NCBI GenBank assembly: GCA_036426205.1
Contig: CM071574.1
Coordinates: 16,870,082 to 16,934,081 of the forward strand
From: Ascaphus truei
Taxonomy: Eukaryota > Chordata > Amphibia > Anura > Ascaphidae
DNA length: 64,000 nucleotides
Direction: 5' to 3'
Below, piece by piece: positions 1 to 12,027 of this stretch. A model generated the notes under the pieces. The model had not been told where the DNA came from. It made no database searches and worked only from the letters and a program-made list of their open reading frames with translations. Both the position numbers and the translations under genes were made by a program. The first letter of the stretch is position 1; each line of letters starts with the position of its first letter.

Positions 1-1041
1 GCCATCCGCAATGGCTGTTATAATTTAAAACCAATAAATACAATAATACACTATAGCAGCTGTCAGCTTTTTTGTGTTTAATTCTTATCAGATAACAGGT
101 TTAGAAAAGCATACTGTATGCAGCAGATGGAATTTATTTGTTTTTAAGATGCTGCCTCATCCCACTCAAATCACAAATCTAATTTAATCCATGGTAACCT
201 ACTGGATCATTATCAAAAATCAGATTATGGCGGGTGTTAAAATATTTTAGCTTCACAGAGAGTCTTAAAATGAAATGATAATATTTATCTGCGCAAGAGG
301 AGACGCTGACATGCAGTTGGCATATCTTATCCAAATGCTATAGAAGAGCTCCTGAAATCACCCAGCCGGGTCTCTCTTGCAATTCCATCGACAAGTTACG
401 AAAAAAGGTTAAAATTAGAATCTGTTTGTAGTTACAAAAAGGAAAGTGAAGAAATTAGAAGCTCTCAGCTGTGAATAAAGGAAGAAGCCAGACCCTAGAT
501 GTGTTTTCATCGAGGTGGAAGTGCTAAAAATGATAGAGCAATAGACAGGTGTAAATATAAACTGTCATTTATATATGCACTGTCATTTTGGCAGTGGTGA
601 TAAATCAACATCAGTGATTACATCACATGTTTAAATGCTCCCACGTCCTTTCGTTTAGGAGCTGAGTAAGTGCTCCTATGCTTGACCACGTGGTTTAAAA
701 CCCATGTTCATCAAACAAACATAATAGGATCTGGAATATCTGTCATGAAAATGGTGTGCAAAACACGAGAACATTTCTGTTATGAACCTTGCTAATCATG
801 GCTTGCTAGTTTTGTCTCACATCTCTTCGAATCGATGTTATCTCCACCTAAACCCGGCAATGAATTAAGGCAAGCGGAGAAAAACTGCAGTTATAGACGC
901 ATAGATTGCTAAAGTCAAACCGCGCTCTAGACTTCCTAACAGATCTTGGAGTAGATCAACTCTTCCCTCTTGCAGCTGATGCATGTGAAGGTACCCTCCT
1001 CCACAGGTCCCGTCGCAGGATGACTCAAACGCCGGGCACAA

Positions 1042-1867
1042 GCAGGAATGAAACACAAAAGCGCACCAAGGTCAAGATTTAATAAAACAAAGTGATATTA
1101 AACAATAAAAACTATCATAAGGTTAAGTTGTCCAGTAAGCAGTGAGAGGCGACCAGTCCTGGTGGTGCCTGGGCAGAGAGATGGTGCTGAGGCTTACGAG
1201 ATAGATCCGCGCGCTGGGGCTGCCTGGCTCGGCACCACGGTTGTTCTTGTCTTCCGGTTGCGGCTTCTCGTCAGGACCCGTGGATAGTAAGCCCGCCTCA
1301 AACGCCGGTTTCCCAGAGAAACTTACCTCTGGCGTGCCGAAGAGTCTCTAGTTGTTAGTGGGACTGCTGAGACTTGGTACACCAGGGCTTGATTTCCAAT
1401 AACAACTGTAGGGCTTTCGCAACTCGTTTCACACGGTGTTGTCTTCATCAAAGCCTGATGAAGCACAACACCGTGTAAACGACGTTGCAAAGCCCTACAG
1501 TGTTTATGGAGAATCAGCCCACTGGTGTACCAAGCCTCAGCTTCCCACTAACAACTAGAGACTCTGCGGCACGCCGGAGGATAGTTTCTCTGGGAAATCC
1601 GGCGTTTGAGGCGGGCTACTATCCACGGTCCTGCGAGAAGCCGCAACCCGGAAGGAAGAACAACGTGGTGCCGAGCCAGCAGCCCCAGCGCGCGGATCTA
1701 TCTCGTAAGCCCAGCACCATCTCTCTGTCCCAGTACACCCCCCAGTCTGTTGCCGCCTGCACTGCTCTACTGGACATACTTACCCTTATATGTAAGTTTT
1801 TATTGTTCATTATCACTTTGTTTTTATAATCTTGACCCTTGGTGCGCTTTTTGTGTTCATTTCCTGC
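1042..1867. repeat. Long foldback inverted repeat, copy 1
   Basis: Left arm about 1042..1449 and right arm about 1455..1867 are reverse complements. Each arm runs from a gcaggaatgaaacac-like outer end, through a GC-rich middle containing gatccgcgcgctgggg, to a centre at the cttcatcaaag motif. Reading frames on either strand here are mirror products of the palindrome and are not genes. The centre carries hammerhead-like sequences facing both ways. Arm ends are approximate because of indel noise. Confidence 0.85.
1453..1490 (+). ncRNA. Degenerate hammerhead-ribozyme-like core
   Basis: The plus strand reads ctgatga at 1455..1461, then a stem-II candidate gcac / gtgt around an aacacc loop, then aaacg. 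The usual GAAA has lost its G here, although the sister copy near 10260 reads gtgtgaaacgcg. The opposite arm reads tttgatga instead of ctgatga. A convincing 6-bp stem I is not visible, so this is called a decayed or misassembled hammerhead rather than an active one. Confidence 0.35.
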
Positions 1868-2691
1868 AGTTTTAGAAGCATTCGGAGAAAAAAAAACACC
1901 AGAGCAAAGCCCTGATACAGTACATTGAAGAGGGAGCACAGTGTTAGAGCACCAATCCCCCCCATTTATTTTTTAACATAATTAGAACCAGGAATTTTCA
2001 GGAACTCAGCTGCACTTCTTCCTAGCATGGGATATCCCCCAGTCCCTGAGATATTTATCTTGTATGTGCCGGCAAATTAAAGTCAAATAAAGATGCCGGG
2101 TTTGGCCCATAGGAAGCTGCCTGATGCCATGGCAGCTTCCTATTGGCCTGTGGAGCTTTTATAGCGTCATATTGATTTCCAAACAGACCAGAACACCTAC
2201 ACATCACATCGTAAAGATCTATCTATATTATATATTATATAAAAAAAAATAGAAAGTAAAAAAAATTAATTGGGGAGCTGCCTAGATACAATAGGTATCA
2301 TTTGTTGAATGAAGTGTGGCAGGCACTCCATAATGTTAAATATTCAGATGTATTGGATGGGACAAACGCTACTACCACTAAGTACACAGAGAAGTATGAT
2401 GTAGCCATTATCCGACAGGTTAGCTACGCTCTCTGATACATTGTAATCAAACTCTGATCCGGTATCCTATGAACCGATCTGTTAAACCCCTGAGCCTTCA
2501 TAAGGGGTCTGGTTATCTCAATCCAGAGAGTGGGTGTTGCCTCCAGAACTGCACATATTATGTATATACAACGACATATTACTCTTTCGATTGGTGGTGA
2601 GATGTTACGTCTGGCGAGCTATAGTTATGACATACGCAACCGATCATCTCGTTCTCCAGTGCCACTGATGTACCTACCATGATGGGCCATC

Positions 2692-2693
<2 letters not shown>

Positions 2694-2740
<47 letters not shown>
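2694..2740. repeat. (AC)n microsatellite
   Basis: An uninterrupted AC dinucleotide tract of about 20 units sits exactly where the duplicated block copy 1 stops matching copy 2. Confidence 0.97.
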
Positions 2741-2749
2741 CTTTAATTT

Positions 2750-3205
2750 ACTTTATGCTGGCAGGGTAATGCTTTATTTTTAATGGCAAATGCGCTATTA
2801 TCCATATTTGGATAATAGGAATTGTGCCCATTATTGTACTGTATGTGTGTGTGTGGAGGGGGGGGGGTAGTAGTAGGTATAGGGGATGGGTAGTAGGGTT
2901 GTTGTATTTTAATGTTTATTGGGGCTAGAGAGGATGGGTGAAGGGGGTACTTAGCCCAGGGTGGGTGGTTAGGCCTACCGGGTGGCTAGTGGGAGGGGTT
3001 AACTCCCTCATTAGCATAGCAGTTACCACCTATATGGCAATGAAAGGGTTAACTGCTCCCACAATCTTCCTGGTAGGCCTAACCACCCACCCTGGGCCAA
3101 ATACCCCCATTCAACAACTTCCTTTACCCCCAATAAACCAGGTACTGTGGCTTAACCCTTTCATTGAAGGATTAATGAAGCATTTTAATGTTAATTTTAA
3201 TAAAA
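2750..3205 (+). repeat. Palindromic dispersed repeat family P1, copy A
   Basis: This copy shares motif order with 22540..22985 (reversed) and 54770..55165: a tatccatatttggataata-type box, a gtactgtatgtgt box, a G-rich ggtgggtggttaggcc segment, then gttaac blocks flanking a small palindrome around catagc. Because the G-rich and C-rich halves are reverse complements, all copies give similar short translations on both strands, with recurring WVVRPTG-like and GLTTHP-like stretches. I read it as a non-coding repeat. Confidence 0.75.
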
Positions 3206-3214
3206 AGTATTGAA

Positions 3215-3420
3215 GCGGGGGGTCTCCTGAGCTGAACCTGAACCGCATGAATTTCAGCCTCGGCGACCCCCTGATTCCCAAGTTACAGGCCCCGGTATGG
3301 GGTGCCTCTATCTCCCTGCATTGTTTAAATGTCCCGCTTCATGTGACCGGGAGATTTAAATGCACAGGAGATACCGTCACCCCATACCGGGGCCTGTAAC
3401 TGTTTGCGGATTTTACACTG
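3215..3420 (+). repeat. Palindromic dispersed repeat family P2, copy A
   Basis: The inner palindrome runs about 3281..3402: a left half gttacaggccccggtatggg and a right half that is its reverse complement, around a GC-rich centre. A leader containing ctgaaccgcatgaatttcag recurs at 22275 and 60655 with changes. Other copies are at 22225..22530, 56700..56860 (partial) and 60600..60800. Confidence 0.75.
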
Positions 3421-3486
3421 TGAAACGGATTTTGGGGGTTACATCAGAGAAAATCCGGGAAACGGATTAGTGCGGATTCACCCATC

Positions 3487-3667
3487 TCTATCTAAGAGGC
3501 ATTAATTGTTGAAGACTAACACATTTTGCTGAACATAGTATCAACTCTATTACATCCCTTTATTAATGAAAATTCCCCTGGAAGTCATTAAGTCACCAAA
3601 GCCATTATGATTGTTTTGTTCATCTTTGCCAAAAAAATGCAAATTCAATTTCCAATTGAAGTGGCAC
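3487..3667 (+). repeat. Short direct repeat X, copy 1
   Basis: About 180 bases match 8125..8305 with few changes; a shared landmark is cacattttgctgaacatag. Unlike the 2.7 kb block, the differences here include real substitutions, so this duplication looks older. No coding potential is seen. It abuts the end of an agagatggg-type MITE remnant on its left. Confidence 0.85.
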
Positions 3668-4359
3668 ACATTTGCACCTCTACAGGTCTGCATTTGTTAT
3701 CCGCATAGCACCAATCTTTATAATATTCTGTAATATACAACCCAAAGGCATTGTCAAGGAGTAATCGGCTTACATTGCTTTTGTATGTATGCATTCAACA
3801 GCATAGTCTATTAAATAGAAAATTGATGGAGCAAGCCATTAAATAATTCTTAGTAGGAGAAAAAAGCTATAAAATATCCTCACTTCAATCATGCTGAGCA
3901 TGTTAAAAAAAAAAAAAAAACACTGATTTAATTAGAACACTGAAACAGGGAAGAAAGCCCTTAAAAAGTCCTTAACATTAACAAAAAATGTAAAAATCAT
4001 GCTGTACAAATGACAATGTGGCTTACAATCTATTTAAACTCCACAGGCAACAGCATTTAGAAAACAAGCACGAACACTGACTAACTCAGCAATTCCCAGT
4101 ACATTGGAATCATGATCTGCGAAATGTTTAGTCATGAATTCACCCTTCAATACATGTCTTAAGCGCTCATAGTTTGCCAAAAACAAATCAAGGAACCTAA
4201 ACTACAGTACATGATTAATGCTAGAAAGGTTGCCCTTGTCCTTTAATTTGTAGATGGCGCCAAATAACAATAAACAATATCAATAAAATAGATAATTGTA
4301 TGAACACAGATAACAAAAAAAAAAAACCATGCAATCTGGGCAGGAGATATCCTAGGATT
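3668..4359. other. No gene seen
   Basis: AT-rich DNA with two short A-runs (about 3904..3921 and 4315..4326). No reading frame, repeat match within the window or RNA gene could be supported. Confidence 0.6.
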
Positions 4360-5405
4360 TCACAGTGGATTTAACACAATAGACCACATCCAAGTCATAC
4401 AAGAAGTGATTTCCTGAAGTAATTCAATCAATTACTCAGTTTAAAATTCGTAGATTATGAAAAAGCAGTCGATTCCTTGTACACATCAGCAGTTATGAAT
4501 GTGTTAAGAAGACAAACTGTTGAAGAAGCGTACATCTATAATATAAGGAACAGTTACGAGAATGCCTCATCATCCATTAGATAACATGAAGATAAGGATC
4601 AGCAAAGGCGTGCGAGAGGGAGACACCATGTCACCAAAGCTTTTCACTGCAACACTTCAAGAATTGTCCAAGACATTGGGGAATACTGGAGTCACCTATG
4701 ATTGAATGATGACATTGTTATTTTTTGCCACAAACCAGAAGACCTCAAGCACCAAATCAGAGAACTTGTCTGAGCAAGTAAGAAAATGGGCATCCATATG
4801 AATCTCAGCAAGAGCAAATAGTTCATCAAATGTGTCAACTCTGCAAAGATTGGAATAAATGAAATAGAACTAGAATAAATCAAAGATTATATATACCTTG
4901 GCAGGCAAGTAACAATGGATGGGAACTTTTTTTTTTAATGAAATCAAGAGTAGAATGAAGATAGGATGGAGCGCGTTTGGAAGAAACGTGACAATCTTTC
5001 AAAGAACCTTACACTGTGTTTCAAGTAAAGATTTAGACCAGAGTATTCTGCCCGTGTTTGTGAAACTTGAACCCTAAATATGAAGATAATCCGTAAGTTT
5101 CAGACAACTCAAAGAAGTATGGAGAGATGATGGGTATTACTCGAAGAGATAGGAAAAAACAATGAATAGCAAAAAAAAGTATGTGGGTGAAGAAATGAAC
5201 ATGGCAGTGGGCCAGACATATAGCAAGAAGAAATGAGTATCATTTGACAATGATGGTACTCGTCTGGATTCCAAGAGAGATTAAAAACCGAGACGACGAC
5301 CAAAAGTAAGAAGGAAAGATGAAATAGGAAAAATTGTTGGCGCAAAGTGGAGAACAGAGACTTGCAACCGCAGTACCTAGAAGATCATTGGGGTTGATCA
5401 TCAGC
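4360..5405 (+). pseudogene. RTE-clade LINE ORF2 fragment (reverse transcriptase to C-terminus)
   Basis: Joining frames across stops and indels gives, in order: a Gly-Phe-x-Ser-Gly-Phe segment (fingers), VDYEKAVDS (first palm Asp region), a GVREGDTMSPKLFTA-like motif, a degenerate DDIVIF catalytic box, a LSKSK box, a YLGRQV box, and a C-terminal region with Trp-Ala/Gly-x-His-like and arginine-rich RRRPKVRR stretches. This is the order expected for RTE-type non-LTR retrotransposons. Stops are frequent, so the copy is dead. A second, longer copy of the same family lies at 58262..61540. Confidence 0.75.
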
Positions 5406-5944
5406 AGTTGATCGCAAGGGCTGAAGATAATGATATAAAATGGTTTTGTAAATTAGCTTTTGAAATCCTCTATTGTGATCATTTGCAAAATGGATCTATG
5501 GATTCTCAATGTCCCTCTGCAGCACTTCAAGGACATTTGAAAGCTACCAACCTACCTCTATTTATGATGCTGGCTTTAGCTACTGGTTAAGTCTTTCTTT
5601 CTTCTGTATTTATATTTATTTACTCAAAGTTTGTACTGGTTTTAGCCTTGAAAATACAAGAGTATAAGTATGTGTGGGGAGGTACAGAAGTAAAAAAGCA
5701 ACTGGACTGTCCATATCAGCCAAGGCTGCTGATTTTTTTTTAAATGTAGGGCATGTATCCCTAAGGAAAGCTGCCAGCTTTTCCATTTTAAGGGGGAACC
5801 ATATTTTATGTTGACCTGGATAAGAGTTGACAAGTCTGCACTCATCCATTGGGCTGCTGCATCTCATGGCCGTCATCATTTGAGTGATCAGTTTGTTAGA
5901 ATGCCTATTCCACCCCTGAACTTTCAGATTTGTAAAATTTTTAT
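5406..5944. other. No gene seen
   Basis: Ordinary AT-rich sequence with short, unsupported frames on both strands. It lies between the RTE remnant and the pyrimidine tract. Confidence 0.5.
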
Positions 5945-6655
5945 TATACCCCACCTTCTCTTCCTCTCTCATCTCACCCACTCTCACTCCTTTTCAATCA
6001 CCCTCCTCACTCCTCCTCAATCACCTCCTCCTCAATCACCACCCTCCTCCTTCTCAATCGCCCCCTCCCATCTTCTTCCTCAATCACCTCACTCCTCCTC
6101 CTCTGTCACCCCATCTGCTCTACCTCTCACATCCCTCCTTCTCTTTCTCTCTCACCCCTTCCTCCTCTCTCAACCTCCTCTCTCTCTCACCCCACCTTCT
6201 CTCTCTCTCATCCCCACTCCTATGCTTCCTCTCTCACCCCTCCTTCTCCTCTTCTTTTCTCACCCCTCCATCTCCTCTTCTTCTCTCACCCTCCTCCCCT
6301 TCTCTCACCACCTCCTTCTCTCTCACCCCTCATCTCACCTTCTTCCTCTCTCACCTCCTTCTACGCTGCCTCTCAGCCCCTTTTTCTACTCTTCTTCTCA
6401 GCCCCCTCCTTCTACTCTTCCACACCCCGTGCTTCGCCTCTTTCTCTCTCACCGCCACACTCCTCTTCTTCTCTCATCCCCCCTTCTCCTCTAAACCCCC
6501 TCATTCTCCTCCTCTCTCACCCCCTCCTTCTATTCTTACTCACAACCCCCTGCTTCTCCTATGCCTCACTCTCCACTTCCTCTCTCACACCCTCCTCCTC
6601 TCCTCAACCCCATCCTTTTCCCCTTCTTCTCTCACCCCTCCTTCTCCTCCCGACA
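5945..6655. repeat. Pyrimidine-rich low-complexity tract
   Basis: About 700 bases are nearly all C and T on the plus strand, built from irregular repeats of ctcctcaatcac, ctctctcacccc and cttctc units. The long plus-strand reading frame across it (5808..6494) is Ser/Leu/Pro-rich purely because of this composition. It abuts the 3' end of the minus-strand L1 fragment. Confidence 0.9.
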
Positions 6656-6699
6656 CATAATTTCATGTTGGGTTTCAGCTGCTATGAGAGGATCTGGCT

Positions 6700-7745
6700 A
6701 AATTGGGCAGCTTTGTAGTATGAGATCAGGCATGGCAAGACCAGACGTCCTGATGGTCTATGTTGGCTAAGAATATATTTATTCACTCTTGGGTTTTCTT
6801 GTTCCAAATGAACACTTTTATATGAGATTGCAGATCTTGACTAGCGTTCAGGGGCACTGGGATGGGGAGGGCATGGAACAGGTGAAGACTAGGTGGTAGT
6901 AAATTACTTTTCACTGCAGTTAGCCTCCAAATCCATGAGATATACAATTTGGACCATTTTACTAAATCGGCTTTAAAGGTTTGTATGAGGGCTGGAAAAT
7001 TAGCTTGATAGCGTGTATCATAAACTTTTGTTAGGTATGTACCTAGGTATTTTAGCGCTCCTTTGCACCATGCAAAAAATGTATATCTATCAACTTGGTT
7101 TCCTCGTGTGTTAAAGTTTAAATTTAGGGCCTCTGATTTGGGGTTGTTTATTTTAAAACCTGAGATATTGCTAAAGATTCTGAGTTCATTAAAAAGATTT
7201 GATAATTAGGTGAAGGGTTTGCTTATAGAGAGAATGGTATCATCAGCAAACAGTGACATTTGAAATTGTTTTTCATTTATTGGAACCCTTTTGATGTCTG
7301 GGTTGGATCTGATATGTGCCGCCACTAGGGATTCTAGAGACAGGGCAAATAGGAGAGGGGAAAGGGGACATCCCTGTCTAGTTCCTCCTCTAATTGGGAA
7401 AATCTTGGTGGCTGTCCCTGCACAAAGCACTGTGGTTGAGTGAGACACGTACAGTGCCAAAACTGCCCACAGGTAGTTTCCCTGGAAGCCGAATTGCTTG
7501 AGTGTTTCCCTCATTTAATCCCAGTCCAACCTGTAAAATGTTTTTTCTGCATCTAGCGAAAGCAGAAGTGTTTTAGTCTTTTTTTGCTTGGGCTATAAGT
7601 TCTATTGCATGTCTGGTGTTATCGGCGGTCTGTTCCTGTGACCAAGCCGACTTGGTTCGGGTGGACCAGCCATGGCAGGACTACGTTCAGACGGTTTGCT
7701 AAGATTTTATACAATATTTTTAAATACACGTTTTTTAGATAAATT
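6700..7745 (-). pseudogene. L1 (Tx1-like) LINE ORF2 reverse transcriptase fragment
   Basis: Read on the minus strand from 7745 downward, the joined frames show KILANRLN and a nearby HPNQVGLV box (RT entry motifs), then an open stretch at 7206..7514 containing GTRQGCPLSPLLFALSLE (RT motif B region) and FADDTIL (catalytic Asp-Asp box). Further on are SGFKIN, KSE and a KYLG-type box. These are classic L1-clade positions. At least one indel near 7600 and several stops break the frame. Two other minus-strand L1 pieces lie at 28625..29035 and 58612..59588. Confidence 0.88.
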
Positions 7746-8124
7746 GTCTAGTAGCTTGGGCAATATGCAGAACCTTTACCTATTTGGGGGATTAGACAAA
7801 TGTGAGCCTGTTTAACAGACAATTTCAGTTGTCTGTTCACAGCTACTACATAACCATCAATCTTTATATAAGTGTTACTGTAAGGAACTGTTGTGCACTT
7901 TTCTTTGGTGCCATCAGGTAGAACACAAACCATACAAAATCAATGCTCCAGTCCTGAAAAGAGTCAGTTATGCTTTTTCTATGAACAATTATCTTTGGAA
8001 GGGAGGTGAAAATCCCAAAACTTCAATGAGAAATGTGAAATACTGCAATTAACAAAAAACTCCATTTCACAACTGGTGATTCATGCAGCAGTTTGTTTAG
8101 AGTTTGAAAGCATTCCCTACTCTA
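7746..8124. other. No gene seen
   Basis: No recognisable reading frame or repeat. It may hold more decayed L1 sequence upstream of the reverse transcriptase, but no motif is clear. Confidence 0.4.
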
Positions 8125-8305
8125 AAAGGCATTAATTGTTGGAGACTAACACATTTTGCTGAACATAGTATCAACTCTACCACATCCCTTTATTAATGAA
8201 AATTCCCCAGGAACTCATTAAGGCACCAAAGCTATTATGATTGTTTTGCTATTTGTTCCGTCTTTGCCAACAATCTGCAAATTCAATTTCCAATTGAAGT
8301 GGCAC
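8125..8305 (+). repeat. Short direct repeat X, copy 2
   Basis: Matches 3487..3667 in the same orientation, sharing long blocks such as tccctttattaatgaaaatt. Flanking sequence differs on both sides, so the shared unit is only about 180 bases. Confidence 0.85.
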
Positions 8306-8781
8306 ATGGATTAAATACTAATAAATACCCCATTTCTCAAAGGAAAAATGTCCCACTTATGTCAATGTTTTCACATTCACTCATAATCCTGCATACTTTA
8401 CCTACTGGACAACTATCATTCCTCTTTGGCACTTGAGAAATAAAGGCCGGACAAAAATACAATGTTCTGGTTCATCTGCTTTCTAGATTGCTTTTTTTCT
8501 ACCAGCTTTCAGTTTTACTGCCGACTGCCCACATATCCCCTTAATAAGTTGAAACATATAGCAATTGTGAGTGATGTGCATTGTTGAGTTTTTCATCCCT
8601 TGCCCCAATGTCTTGAACAAAGTTCACCCCCCCCCCAAATAGAAATGCTATCCCTATAACGTCTTTATAAAACCTAATCTGGTCACTTAAACCGAAACAG
8701 ATAGAAGATTTGATTAAATGTGGCGCCAGTGACCAACGCATGTCCATGCAACAAAACTACAACAAGCAGTAAGGTGCCAGC
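8306..8781. other. No gene seen
   Basis: AT-rich spacer between repeat X and the second copy of the 2.7 kb block, with no supported feature. Confidence 0.5.
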
Positions 8782-9827
8782 CGCAATGGCTGTTATAATT
8801 TAAAACCAATAAATACAAGTAATAACACTATAGCAGCTGTACACTTTTTTGTGTTTAATTCTTATCAGATAACAGGTTTAGAAAAGCATACTGTAGCAGC
8901 AGATGGAATTTAGTTTGTTTTTTAAGATGCTGCCATCCCACTCAAATCACAAATCTAATTTAATCCATGGTAACCTACTGGGATCATTATCAAAAATCAG
9001 ATTATGGCGGGTGTTAAAATATTTTAGCTTCACAGAGAGTCTGTAAAATGAAATGATAATATTTACTGCACAAGAGGAGACGCTGTACATGCAGTGGCAT
9101 ATCTTATCGAAATGCTATAGAATAGACTCTGAAATCACCCGAGCCGGGTCTCTCTTGCAATTCCATCGACAAGTTACGAAAAAAGGTTAAAATTAGAACT
9201 GTTTGTAGTTACAAAAAGGAAAGTGAGAGAAATTAGAAGCATCTCAGCTGTGAAATAAAGGAAGAAGCCAGACACATAGATGTGTTTTCATCGAGGTGGA
9301 AGTGCTAAAAAAATAGTAATGAGCATAGACAGGTGTAAATAATAAAATGTCATTTATATATGCACTGTCATTTTGGCAGTGGTGATAATCAACATCAGTT
9401 GATTACATCAACATGTTTAAAGCTCCACGTCCTTTCGTTTAGGAGCTGAGTAAGTGCTACTATGCTTGACCACGTGGTTAAAACCATGTTCATCAAAACA
9501 ACATAATAAGGATCTGTAGAATATCTGAATGAAAATGGTGCAAAACACAGAGAACATTTCTGTATGAACCTTGCTAATCATGCTTGCTATGTTTGTCTCA
9601 AATCTCTTCGAATCAGATGTTATCTCCACCTAAACCCGGCAAATGAATTTAATGCAAAGCGAGAAAAACTGCAGTTATAGAAGCATAGATGATAAAGTCA
9701 AACCGCGCTCTAGCTTCCTAACAGGATCTTGGAGTAGATCAACTCTTCCCTCTTGCAGCTGATGCGATGTGAAGGTACCCCTCCTCCACAGGTCCCGTCG
9801 CAGGATGACTCCAAACGCCGGGCAACA

Positions 9828-10654
9828 GCAGGAAATGAAACACAAAAGCGCACCAAGGGTCAAGATTTAATAAAAACAAATTGATAATAACAATAAAAAC
9901 TTACATATAAGGGTAAGTATGTCCAGTAGAGCAGTGCAGAGGCAACAGTCCTGGTGGTGTCCTGGGCACAGAGAGATGGTGCTGAGGCTTACGAGATAGA
10001 TCCGCGCGCTGGGGCTGCCTGGCTCGGCACCACGTTGTTCTTCCTTCCGGGTTGCGGCTTCTCGCAGGACCCGTGGATAGTAGCCCGCCTAAACGCCGGT
10101 TTCCCAGAGAAACTTCTCTGGCGTGCCGAAGGTCTCTAGTTGTTAGTGGGACTGCTGAGACTTGGTACACCAGTGGGCTGATTTCCAATAACACTGTAGG
10201 GCTTTCGCAACGCGTTTCACACGGTGTTGTGCTTCATCAAAGCGAAGCACAACACCGTGTGAAACGCGTTGCGAAAGCCCTACAGTGTTATTGGAAATCA
10301 GCCCACTGGTGTACCAAGCCTCAGCAGTCCCACTAACAACTAGAGACTCTTCGGCACGCCGGAGGAAGTTTCTCTGGGAAACCGGCGTTTGAGGCGGGCT
10401 ACTATCCACGGGTCCTGCGAGAAGCCGCAACCCGGAAGGAAGAACAACGTGGTGCCGAGCCAGGCAGCCCCAGCGCGCGGATCTATCTCGTAAGCCTCAG
10501 CACCATCTCTCTGTGCCCAGTACACCACCAGGACTGTTGCCTCTGCACTGCTCTACTGGACATACTTACCCTTATATGTAAGTTTTTATTGTTATTATCA
10601 CTTTGTTTTTATTAAATCTTGACCCTTGGTGCGCTTTTGTGTTTCATTTCCTGC
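9828..10654. repeat. Long foldback inverted repeat, copy 2
   Basis: Left arm about 9828..10230 and right arm about 10243..10654 are near-perfect reverse complements around a centre of roughly 12 bases. The innermost part reads cgcaacgcgtttcacacggt on one side and its complement on the other. Arms of about 400 bases with almost no spacer would form a very long hairpin. The layout resembles two head-to-head copies of a short repeat with a hammerhead-like end. Confidence 0.9.
10195..10275. ncRNA. Head-to-head hammerhead-like cores
   Basis: Both strands carry gaagcac, a loop, gtgtgaaacgcg and then ttgcgaaagc. GAA plus the palindrome acgcgt followed by T at the cleavage position fits a type I hammerhead. 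The minus strand has tttgatga where ctgatga is required and the plus strand lacks the box. A 5-bp gcgaa/ttcgc stem-I candidate exists on the minus strand. Probably inactive or damaged by assembly indels. Confidence 0.35.
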
Positions 10655-11639
10655 AGTTATAGAAGCAATTTGGAGAAAAAAAAACACAGAGCAAAGCCCC
10701 TGATACAGTACATTGAGAGAGGGAGCACAGTGTTAGAGCACCAATCCCCCCATTTATTTTTTAACAGAATTAGAACCAGGATTTCTCAGGAACTCAGCTG
10801 CACTTTTCCTAGCATGGGATATCCCCCAGTCCCTGAGATATTTATCTTGTATGTGCCGGCAGAATTAAAGTCAAATAAAAGATGCCGGGTTTGGCCCATA
10901 GGAAGCTGCCTGATGACATGGCAGCTTCCTATTGGCCTGTGAGGCTTTTATAGCAGTCATATTGATTTCCAAAACAGACCAGAAACACCTACACATCACA
11001 TCGTAAATATCTATCTATATATATATATATATATAAAAAAAAAATAGAAAGATAAAAAAAATTAATTGGGGAGCTGCCTAGATACAATAGGTATCATGTG
11101 TTGAATGAAGTGTGGCAGGCACTCCATAATGTTAAATATTCAGATTGTATTGGATATCGGACAAACGCTACTACCACTAATGACACAGAGAAGGTATGAT
11201 GTAGCCCTTATCCGACAGTTAGCTACGCTCTCTGATACATTTAGCAACAACTCTGATCCTGTATCCTATGAACGATGCTGTTAAACCCCTGATGCCTTCA
11301 TAAGGGGTCTGGTTATCTCAATCCAGAGAGGTGGGTGTTGCCTCCAGGAACTGCACATATTATGTAATACACGACACTATTACTCCTTTCGATATGGTGG
11401 TGAGATGTTACTTCTGGCAGGAGCTATATGTTATGACATGACGCAACCATCATCTCGTTCTCCAGTGCCACTGATGTTACCTACAGGATGGCCATCTTTA
11501 TTGCTTCCATGGTGAAATTATTGACCCTAGCCTTTGAACTGGATATACGTTCTACACCAGTCGATCCACCTATGTGCACCATTAGGTACCCCTATTGCTC
11601 AGACATGGATATTCCTATTTACCTTACACCCTGCATTAC

Positions 11640-11730
11640 CGATATTTAATTATTTATAAAAATGTTTTAACGGGAAGTAATACATTGAGAGTTACCTCTC
11701 GTTTTCAAGTATGTCCTGGGCACAGAGTTA
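11640..11730 (+). repeat. Dispersed repeat fragment
   Basis: Contains aatacattgagagttacctc and following bases that recur at 26912..26951 and, more diverged, at 19352..19400. The surrounding 11491..12027 holds no gene that I can support. Confidence 0.65.
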
Positions 11731-12027
11731 TAAAAATACATGGTTATAACAGGGTTAAACAGTCAATTCACAGACATTTCATGGATAGATAGAGTTGGAA
11801 AAATGGGTACAGGGGATAAAGGGCTTGTGATTTTCCGATTGAAATAGAGCAGCTTTAACATCACTTTAACATCACTAAACAGCAGCAAACGGCTCACACC
11901 CTTTGGCTGCGACAAAGGCTATCCGCCTTTGGGGCAACACAGATGTACTCTGGGGTGGTGGATATTGCAGCCATCATTATGTAGACGTTTATTACCCCTT
12001 ATTTGTTAATGTGTTTAGCTTTATTGG

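Larger units (their letters stand above)
1..2690. repeat. Direct duplication block, copy 1
   Basis: This stretch aligns from end to end with 8782..11490. Both copies run through the same AT-rich lead-in (cuts such as gttataatttaaaaccaata), the same foldback and the same tail ending near a gccatcttta motif. The two copies differ mainly by scattered one- or two-base insertions and deletions rather than substitutions. The first 870 bases show no coding signal. The block starts at or before the window edge, so its left boundary is unknown. It could be a tandem or segmental duplication, two insertions of one large non-autonomous element, or an assembly duplication. Confidence 0.85.
8782..11490. 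repeat. Direct duplication block, copy 2
   Basis: Second copy of the 1..2690 block in the same orientation. Its foldback is better preserved than in copy 1, and a fragment ending catgctataca-like AT repeats sits near 11010..11040. Divergence from copy 1 is dominated by single-base indels. No gene is supported; frames within 9900..10530 are the two strands of the palindrome. Confidence 0.85.

Noticed and set aside
5808..6494. 228-codon plus-strand frame
   Set aside because: Ser/Leu/Pro-rich product of a pyrimidine-only tract; the same composition continues out of frame to 6655.
9901..10528. Overlapping 60-100 codon frames on both strands with similar peptides
   Set aside because: They are the two strands of a long palindrome; the same frames recur in the first block copy near 1485..1939.
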